Below, in pieces: positions 56,713 to 64,000 of a stretch of DNA of 64,000 nucleotides. The stretch lies in NCBI RefSeq assembly GCF_035222275.1, contig NC_085885.1, forward strand, positions 3,472,001 through 3,536,000. Reading direction: 5' to 3'. Made by a program: the position numbers and the translations under genes. This DNA comes from Podospora bellae-mahoneyi. Lineage: Eukaryota > Ascomycota > Sordariomycetes > Sordariales > Podosporaceae. Within the stretch, counting starts at the first letter, position 1. Each line of letters starts with the position of its first letter. Under the pieces are notes generated by a model. The model worked only from the letters and a program-made list of their open reading frames with translations. It was not told the DNA's origin and did no database searches.

Positions 56713-58814
56713 TTAGAGTTCAGGAAAACAGGAATTGTTTCTATAAGCCAGCGGTAACATACCCTCAAGTTCAGCCTTGATTTGCAGAGCCACAGTCTTG
56801 GAGTGATACCGATGATGCTGGGTTTGCCCACCCATGAACCAAAAGTTGTCGATTCCTCTTTGTCGTTTCCACAGCCCCCTGATCTCCCCCTCCTCATCGA
56901 CACCAAACGTGGCGTCAACCATGTTCGCGATCTCTCTCGGACCCAGCAAGTTCGAATCCTGTTCCTCCCCATCAGCCACATTCTCACCACCCAAAACCTC
57001 AAACACTGTATCCCGAGCGTTCAAGTCGGAAAACCCAGTGCACCAGATAATACTGTCCGCCTCCACCGTCTTTCCATCAGAAAGCCTCAGCCCAATCTCC
57101 GTGTACGCCACTGGCTCAACACTCGATATCACACCCACGTTTCCCTCCGCGATCACCTCCAAGCCACCGATATCAACATAATGTCCCCCGCCTCTCTCCA
57201 CAAGATTGTGCATCAGACATGCGTCAGGGTGAGCACTGTCAATGACCGGGAAGCCAGCCTTGGCCACCCTTTTGTATCTGTCCGGCTCTTGAGACGCCAA
57301 CATGGCAAGCAATCCGTGCGCCATGTTGCACTCTACCCACGTGGGAAACGACATAAAAGCCCTGTCACATGTTTCTGTGTCTAGCTGGTTGAACAGCCCA
57401 AATCCACGCGGATCCATTACGTATCCTACCGGGAGGACATATGTCGGGGAGCGGGCAAGGATTGTTGTGTCCAGGCCGGCGGTTTGGCAGTCATTGAGGA
57501 TGTCGATGGCGGTGTTGGCTGAACCAATGATGAGGACAGACTTGGCGCCCTTGTTTTGAAGAGAGACCTCTGGGTTCTTGTACTCCTTGGAGTGCAGGCT
57601 GATGCCCTTGTATATCTCCTTGCCTGCAATATCAGGGAGTCGAGGCTTTTGCGAGGCGAGTCCCGTTGCTTGCACAAGGTGTTTTGACCTCACTGTTCGT
57701 AGACCGTTTGGGGTCTTCAACTTCACGGTCCATCGTCTCGTTGCCTGGTCGTATTGTGCGGACTGGATCTGGGACGAGGTGATCATGTTCAAGTTGAATT
57801 CTTTGACATACTGACGAACTTGGTTTGCGAGCTCGTCTCGCGTTAGTAGATGTGAACCTTTGAGGTCTTCGCCGTACGCTATAGAGAAGTCAGAAAGTGG
57901 GAGAAAGAGGACGAGAAAGGCGTTGAACCTACGCAGATAAGGCATGTCACACAATGCAGTCGGCACGTGGAACTTCAAGCTATCGTAGCGGAGAGCCCAG
58001 TTGTCGCCTGAGTTGGCGTTCCGGTCAGCCATCACGCTTTCGACCCCAAGAGCCTTGAGGCGAGAGGCGAGGGTTACAGCACTGTTATCGAGTAGGTACT
58101 CAAGTCAATCTTTAGATGCTCATGTGGAAAAGACAAGCAAAGGGCATACCCATTTCCACCCCCAATAATAAAGACGTCTGTCTTCATATCATCGCCACCA
58201 TCTGCTAACGTCGAAGGGGTACGCAGAAGAGTCTCATCTTCGGGGTGCACATCCAGACTCTCAAGTCTTGTACTAAGAACCCAGATCTTCCATTCCAGGC
58301 CCCCGCTGCCTTCGACAGGCAGCAGTAACATGCGTCCAGTACATGTTGCAGCGGGAGAGGTTGTCTTGAGCGACAGACTGCAGTCGACGAATTGCTGCAT
58401 CAGGTTCATAGTGTTAGATGAAACTCAAAGGCGAAACATAGTAGACTAGGTACTTACCAGGGTTGGAGAGACAGGCAGGAAATGGACGAACTCAAGACCG
58501 AAATCATGAGCACCGCGCAACTTGGTGGTTTCCAGCAGATGTGTTGCTATCACGGCCGGTGTTGAGAAGGTTCGCAGATGGTAAGTCAGCGCCAATGAAT
58601 CCTTCCATAAGGCCTGCTCAGCAAATAAGCAGTTGCTAAGAGCAGTTATGTCTCTGGTTGAGATTGCCTTGTTGAAGGCTGTTAAGACATTGTTTGCGAT
58701 CTTTGCTGTCTCTTCTGGCGTAAGGGATGCTGGGTCGAGAGCCGTCACAGCAACAGTTGGTAGCGGATGTTCGGCAAGTTTTTGACGCAAGTCAGCGGCA
58801 GGTGGATAGGCCAT
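56713..58814 (-). CDS. Flavin-containing monooxygenase with an N-terminal NTF2-like region
   Basis: Four exons, 58814-58458, 58394-58150, 58081-57933 and 57878-56713; 638 residues, all junctions in frame. Residues about 35-190 look like an NTF2/SnoaL-type domain (ISTRDITALSNCLFAE). The FAD-binding Rossmann motif VFIIGGGNGAVTLASRL spans the exon 2/3 junction, RYDSLKFHVPTALCDMPYLP spans the 3/4 junction, and the NADP-binding motif is SVLIIGSANTAIDI. IIWCTGFSDLNARD near the end is typical of class B monooxygenases. These enzymes hydroxylate or insert oxygen into small molecules using NADPH. The frame continues through a donor-like GAGGGTATGT near the end but gives a natural tail, so no last intron was called. 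The substrate is unknown. Confidence 0.92.
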
Positions 58815-59747
58815 TTTGGCTAAGGTACTGGAATTATCAAGCTATTAGCGAATTCTCCTGGGAAATAGATCTCGGAGACTTACCAGGTCTCACAGTGTGG
58901 AACGTTGTGTTGGGGAATCAAAGCAGCTACACTTGGAAAGTATTGTACCAAGTGCTACAATAGGTACACTTGCTTTTATACACAATGAGAAGAGCCATGC
59001 CTCGGATGTCTGCAATTACGATCAGCAATACGGTCCGAGAGCGAATAGGGATGTTCTATATTTGACTCGGTGTGTGTGCTTTTCTGCCCCATGTGGCTGC
59101 AGAGTGGCTAGGCAAAACTTGGACGTCTTTGCGGGGTATGCTCGGCACTTTCTCTGGGCTTACCATCCATGAATACCTGCATGAATGGGAGCGAATAAGC
59201 CAGGCGATAACACAGGGGGGGTTGGATCGTCAATAGAGAAACGCTATATATAAAGTAACTGACTCTGGAAAGGTAAGGTAGTGAACCATGCGATGAGAAA
59301 TAGTTCATAGGCCTGAAGAGATAATTATCAGAAGGCTTATTCTCCTTTTGAAAAGGCATGGGTAAAAAGTCATCATATGTGCTACTACTCTGACTTACAA
59401 TAGCAACCATGCTATCCAGAATGTAAGAGTTCAACGGCAATGAAACGTGCAACAAAATGATGGACAAGATGATTGGATCCAATTCAATTCGCTAACTCAA
59501 GGTATAAAACTTGCTGAAGAGCAGTCGTGTCATCACTACAACACTATGTATAAAAGAGCAAAAGAAGATTCATCATCCTTCATCACACGTCCCTCATATC
59601 CACGGTGCCGGCACCTCTTTTCATGACATTCCTTCCATCCCTAACCCTTGACTCTGAACAGGACAAGACACCTGCCGTTGAACCCCTGAACCCCTGAACC
59701 CCTGAATCCACCTCAACAAAGCAACCACACCACCGGAGTTCAAGTCC
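58815..59747. other. Intergenic: monooxygenase promoter and 3' flank of the Asp-Thr-repeat gene
   Basis: About 0.9 kb, AT-rich from 59170 to 59600. No gene seen. Confidence 0.45.
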
Positions 59748-60389
59748 TTAAAAGACAGCAATAACCCCCAAAACACCAGCAACACCCATCGCAACACCAC
59801 CAAATCCATTCTCCTTAGCACCAGCGTTGGCAAGCACAGGCGTGAAGGTGGGGCGAATGGAAGAAGTAGCAGTAGGAGCCTCATCATCGCTCTCATCATC
59901 AGTGTCGATGCCGTCGTTGTCAGTATCGGTGTCCTCGCCCTCAGTGGTGGTAGTGGTAGCTGGGCCAGTAGTAGCAGCTATAGGGCCGGCGGCAGTAACA
60001 GCGACAGGGCCGGTGGTGGTAGCAGCACTGACATCGTCGTCATCGGTGTCAGTGTCGTGGCCGTCATTGTCAGTCTCGTCGCCGGGGACAACGCCAGGGC
60101 CGGCACCGAGATTGGCCTCGTCGTCAGTATCAGTGTCATCGCCGATCACAGCAGGAACTCCGACAGTGGGCTGTCCGGCGCTGATGTTATCGTCAGTGTC
60201 GGTGTCGTCCCCGGTGTCGGTGCCGACAACGCCAGTGGAGACATCACCGTCGGTGTCGGTGTCATCGCCATCTCTGGTGGTGAGGGTGTACCGAGCAGCG
60301 ACGGGTCCACCGGGGTTGAGAGGTCCATGCGGATGAGCAAGGACGGAGACGGAGAAAAGAGCCGCGAGGAGGAAGTTGCGAGTAAGCAT
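59748..60389 (-). CDS. Secreted, probably GPI-anchored protein with Asp-Thr repeats
   Basis: Single exon, 213 residues from ATG 60387-60389. Signal peptide MLTRNFLLAALFSVSVLA. Residues 40-168 contain at least five units built on DDTDTDD (starts near residues 42, 61, 84, 111 and 152), separated by Gly/Val/Pro or Thr/Ala-rich spacers of about 12-35 residues. The C-terminus has a plausible GPI signal: small residues ANAGAK, then a hydrophobic tail GVAMGVAGVLGVIAVF. The highly acidic alternating Asp resembles calcium-binding DxDxDG loops (one unit reads DTDTDGD), but this is only a resemblance. It likely sits at the cell surface or wall. No family is recognised. Confidence 0.75.
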   Translation of the reverse strand: MLTRNFLLAALFSVSVLAHPHGPLNPGGPVAARYTLTTRDGDDTDTDGDVSTGVVGTDTGDDTDTDDNISAGQPTVGVPAVIGDDTDTDDEANLGAGPGVVPGDETDNDGHDTDTDDDDVSAATTTGPVAVTAAGPIAATTGPATTTTTEGEDTDTDNDGIDTDDESDDEAPTATSSIRPTFTPVLANAGAKENGFGGVAMGVAGVLGVIAVF

Positions 60390-61955
60390 TTTGGCGGTTT
60401 TTTGGAGCAGTGAAGTGCGAGTGTTTTTGTAAATGGTTGATGTGAAAGTTGGGAGCTCTGAGTAGAACGAGAGTTGCGTGTTTGTGTTTGGAGCGACTGT
60501 GTCTAAGCGAGTGTGTCGATCGATGGTGAGCAAGAAGAATTGGAGCTTCAAGTTGATGGGATGCTCGTCTTAAATACGGTCTTTCTCATCCAAGATCAGC
60601 AGATATTCTCGTCTTCACTATCTCGTGAGGTCTCTGAACTGGAGCCAAGATCACGGCTATGCCTTCTGATGGCCTGGCTAAACCAAACACCCAACATCCC
60701 AGTACCCTGTTGACATGATTATCCAACTAGACTAACTACTTCGACAGCCACTCTTGGTTTGTGTCCGCCATCAACGCCTCATCACCGACCCCACCGATCA
60801 TAATGAAGCATAGCATCTCAGAACATCACGACAAATACAGCTAATGGTCGCGCGACCTTAGCCTCAAGATGACAACGCAAGCAGTCAACGCAACCCCACA
60901 AGATCTGAAACAATAAATAGATCAAAAAACGCCCTGTCCCGCATCGACACGAGACTTCCAAGAGTCTTGGGAATGCAGTACAAAAATAGAGCTCAACCGA
61001 GAAGCCAGATTCTTTTCTCAGGACGGAGTATCAGTCTCACAATGACCAATCCTGTTGGGATGTTTGCACACGTGCCTTGCTCCCAGCAGGCAAAGATGTA
61101 CGTATCCCGAGGAAAATAGTTCTTCAGCTCGCACTTGGCCCTCTTCACGCTCTTACGCCTTGAACCTTCCCAGCCTCGGGACCATTACGTGGCGCTGGGG
61201 ATCCAAAGCTCTGGGCGGGTGGACTGGCTGGTCTCGGCAGTGGACCTGCGAGGTTTAAGTGGCGCCCGCCATCCCGTCAGATCTTCCGGTTTGGAAAGTT
61301 TGATGCAGATGTGGAATTTTGGCATTGATAGAGAAGATAATGGGTCCTGAATCTTCATAGGGGTCTGGGCGGTCTTGCACAGCCTCAATTTTTGGGGTCG
61401 ACATCGATGACGACGACTGGAGACAAACAAGCACACCGACACTGGAGAAACAAAGCTTGGGATTTCTAAATATGATCTACCAAGCTTTTTTTTTTTTTTT
61501 TACAGCTTCGTTATCGTAATTGCCGGTTGATCGTTCGTGGGTGGCCAAAGGACAACGGGCAAAGCTAAGATGCCAATGCGATGGGGCTTGGCTGCTTGGT
61601 CTGGTTGTTCAGCTCAGCAGTCGAGATGGACCGTCGCCTGGATTCAGGCATATCAAGTGATTTAATGTTGCCAGTGCTCTCAGAAAATACATGACCTGGA
61701 CGGGAGATAAACCTCAAGCTGAGAGAGTCTCCAAGCCGAGCAAGTCGCCCTGGTTGGGCTGTCCAAAGCAGGTACATACCTAGTTGTCAGGTCGCCAGAG
61801 GCGAGGCCCTGGTCTGATATAAAGGGCCAATTACATTCCGATTACTGTATGCCCTTTCAGTATCTTCAAGTGGCTGCCCATCCACTCAAGATTCCGTGCC
61901 AACCGTCCCCTAGGGCACTTCCGGTGGCGTGAGCAAGTGCGCACATAACAATATA
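60390..61955. other. Intergenic region
   Basis: About 1.6 kb. The leader of the preceding minus-strand gene contains a TATA-like TATTTAA on the minus strand near 60572-60578. A T18 tract occurs at about 61485-61502. No gene seen. Confidence 0.4.
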
Positions 61956-62445
61956 CTAGAGCCATCCTCCAAGTTCCAGCTCCAGACTCCTGGTGCCATC
62001 CATCCCTGGGAGGCTTGATGACATTTGGCGGGTCGGTTTTGCGATGAGCTCAATCTTTGGGTCCATATTTTTCGGTTTAATCCAGCTATCTTGCTCGAGG
62101 AACGACTCATCAGTGTCTTCATCCTCGTCGAAGTCCTCCCGATACAGCGAGAAGGAAGCATAGGGACTGCTGTATGGTTCAGGGTGTGTTGTGCGACGAA
62201 GGGCAACCCAAGAACTGTTGTCCTCGCATGGAAGCTGTTGTCTGATGCTTGAATGCCGTCCGTGTGAAATTTGGAGATTCAGGTGAATTGGTCGTGAGTA
62301 GACGAGGCGGCAATGGCATTTTAAGATGAAGTGTAGATCCAGCACCAGTAGGTACCGATGTAAATATGTTTGAAGGAAGAAATGTTCGCGAGGGGGAAGA
62401 GAAAGAAGCACTGAATACCTCAAAGTACGTATGATATGGGCCCAT
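61956..62445 (-). CDS. Doubtful hypothetical gene with an acidic C-terminus
   Basis: Two overlapping minus-strand frames look partly coding. One opens at ATG 62445 (MGPYHTYFEVFSASFS). The other ends at TAG 61956-61958 and holds a natural acidic stretch (YREDFDEDEDTDESFLEQDS) and NMDPKIELIAKPTRQM. They would need an intron or a frame change between about 62250 and 62190 to form one protein, and no clean splice pair was found. No family is recognised. Confidence 0.3.
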
Positions 62446-63218
62446 GGCTGGATATAGGCGTAGGTCACAGGTAAAAGATTGAATTGTCGGATGAAGAAGA
62501 AAAGAAAAGAAAGAGGAAATACACTACCCACGATATCCTCTTGTACCCATCAACCCCTCCGGACTTCCCCTACAAAGCATAAGAAATATCCACCAAAATT
62601 GTCCGAACTTTCTCGTATCCTTTCCTCGTATTCCTGTGTGGATGGCGTCTTTGATTAATGTTGGATGCCTATTCCAGTTCTAATGCACGCCAAATAGGGA
62701 CTTTCCTTCTTTTCCTGCCCTTTGAAAACTCCACTTGCACCACACACACTGTCAGTCCATTGTAGCATGGCTGAACACAGTATCTGTTCCATGATACGAG
62801 CCGACTGAGATAGCCATGGTAGCGCAGCCGTCTTCTGAGACTAAGATGGCATTCTCCAAATGAAAGCGAAGGCTTTTCAACACCGCAAAAGGATCAACTA
62901 TCAACTGCAAAGTATTTTGAAGACTTGCTGGTCAACTGCGCTTGTTTGATACGGGACCCATCAGTAGCAGGAAGAAGGGGTAGCTCGCTGGAACTGAACA
63001 TGTCACAAATAGTTGCTTTATAGACTACATTTCAGCTTTAAGAGCCTCGACGTCACTTGACCATCATTCTCACCCTCCAACTCTATCTCACGCCCACTAT
63101 ACCCGCTAATCCGTTCATGCTGCTGCTATCTTCAGACTGCCAAAGCCACAACCGTGTCCGGACAAGTGAGTTTCCCAAGATCGTAATTCCGCGTGACTCT
63201 CTCAAACAGCGACCCGAC
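62446..63218. other. Intergenic region
   Basis: About 0.8 kb, AT-rich, between a doubtful gene and the enoyl-CoA hydratase 3' end. No gene seen. Confidence 0.4.
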
Positions 63219-64000
63219 CTACAACTTGCTATCCACCCACCTCGGCTTCCTCTTCTCAACAAAACTCCTCACCCCCTCCTTCATATTCTCCCCAGCATCA
63301 ATCCTCCCATAAATCCCCCGTTCCACAATCTCCGTCGCCATCTCCGGCCCGACCCCCTCCCACCCCATCCTCAACCCCTCCCTCGTAGCAATAACAGCAT
63401 CAGGACTATTCCCCGCAAGCTCCTCCGCAACCTTAACCGCCTCCTCAACAACCCTCCCCTCCCCAACAACAAAATTCACCAACCCCCACCCCTTCATCTC
63501 CTCGGCCGTATAATTCACCCTCCCCAAAAGCGCCATCTCCCCCGCCCTCTGCCTCCCCACAGTCCTCATCAGCCTAGGCAACGCCCCAGCAAGCGCAATA
63601 ACTCCCTTGCCCACCTCCGGCAGCCCAAACCTCGCCTTCGCCCCATCAGCAACAACCATATCACAATTAATCACCATCTCCATCCCCCCTCCAAAACAAA
63701 GCCCATTCACCGCCGCAATAATAGGTTTCTTCCCCCCAGACCTGTTCGACAACCCCCCAAAACCAGCCGTAGTCATCTTCCGTGCCTCCACATGCTGATC
63801 GTGACCGCTCCCCCCCGGTGCATGAGACGAATCCCATTCTTTGAGATCGGCACCGGCGCAAAACGCCCTGCCCGTACCGGTCAAGATGGCGCAGCGCAGC
63901 CAGGGTTGGGCGTCGTACCAGTTCCACAGGTGGGCCATGGCGATGTGCTGGGGGATGGGGATCGAGTTTAGGGCTTTGGGGCGGTTGAGCGTCACCAGCA
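63219..64000 (-). CDS. Enoyl-CoA hydratase/isomerase family protein, peroxisomal (N-terminus outside the window)
   Basis: The frame runs from the right edge to TAG 63219-63221, giving about 260 residues that begin within LVTLNRPKALNSIP, so only the first few dozen residues are missing. Crotonase motifs are AILTGTGRAFCAGADLKEW (oxyanion-hole NH) and AAVNGLCFGGGMEMVINCD (second oxyanion glycine), then RFGLPEVGKGVIALAGALPR. The protein ends DSKL, with the canonical peroxisomal targeting signal SKL, so it probably acts in peroxisomal beta-oxidation or a related CoA pathway. The exact reaction (hydration, isomerisation or hydrolysis) cannot be told from the motifs. Strongly C-rich codon usage on the coding strand suggests good expression. 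Confidence 0.92.
   Translation of the reverse strand, partial: LVTLNRPKALNSIPIPQHIAMAHLWNWYDAQPWLRCAILTGTGRAFCAGADLKEWDSSHAPGGSGHDQHVEARKMTTAGFGGLSNRSGGKKPIIAAVNGLCFGGGMEMVINCDMVVADGAKARFGLPEVGKGVIALAGALPRLMRTVGRQRAGEMALLGRVNYTAEEMKGWGLVNFVVGEGRVVEEAVKVAEELAGNSPDAVIATREGLRMGWEGVGPEMATEIVERGIYGRIDAGENMKEGVRSFVEKRKPRWVDSKL

Noticed and set aside
1-64000. tRNA, 5S rRNA, CRISPR arrays, LTR elements and integrated viruses
   Set aside because: I looked for B-box-like motifs, conserved RNA segments, spaced direct repeats and reverse-transcriptase or capsid motifs by eye and found none. A covariance-model scan could still reveal a diverged tRNA or snoRNA.

Overview
The window looks like nuclear DNA of a filamentous ascomycete, most likely a sordariomycete close to Podospora, Chaetomium or Neurospora. 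Evidence: short GT-AG introns of about 50-90 nt with CTRAC-type branch sites, a C-rich third-codon bias in genes, a BLI-3 orthologue, a fungal RGS-LOV photoreceptor, a large ankyrin/membrane protein of a type common in these fungi, and one inverted repeat whose arms differ mostly by transitions, as repeat-induced point mutation would leave. No rRNA, tRNA, CRISPR, integrated virus or intact transposon was recognised.

Left third (1-25,000): the tail of an unknown gene; an Fmp30-type metallo-beta-lactamase phospholipase; an RGS-LOV blue-light receptor divergent from a secreted GH92 mannosidase; an F-box-like protein divergent from blue-light-inducible BLI-3; diphthine synthase DPH5 divergent from spliceosomal SNU23; a UBE2G1-type E2; ALG1 mannosyltransferase divergent from a histidine-rich Msc2/ZnT7-type zinc transporter; and a mitochondrial carnitine/acylcarnitine carrier.

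Middle (25,000-43,000): a TFIIIC subunit (Sfc9/TFIIIC90 type), GPI8 of the GPI transamidase, a long histidine-phosphatase protein, a major facilitator with a proline-rich N-terminal extension, a gene-poor 2.8 kb block, an F-box protein with a probable GC-AG intron and a GNAT acetyltransferase.

Right third (43,000-64,000) is more accessory: a six-exon regulator with an internal cysteine cluster; a secreted precursor with Kex2-type KR sites, two repeat cores and a cysteine-rich tail; an ankyrin/membrane protein with an apparent reading-frame break; a TauD-type dioxygenase; a small TATA-driven spliced unit; a flavin monooxygenase; a GPI-anchored protein with Asp-Thr repeats; a doubtful acidic gene; and a peroxisomal (SKL-ended) enoyl-CoA hydratase cut by the window edge.

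Most of the left two thirds is housekeeping: ER glycosylation and GPI anchoring (ALG1, GPI8), translation-factor modification (DPH5), splicing, ubiquitin and Pol III transcription. The most notable candidate is the peptide precursor at 46,569-47,140, with possible tailoring enzymes (dioxygenase, monooxygenase) within 12 kb. The grouping is an inference from proximity only. Exon borders were placed by hand from splice consensus, frame continuity and recall of family sequences, without alignment.
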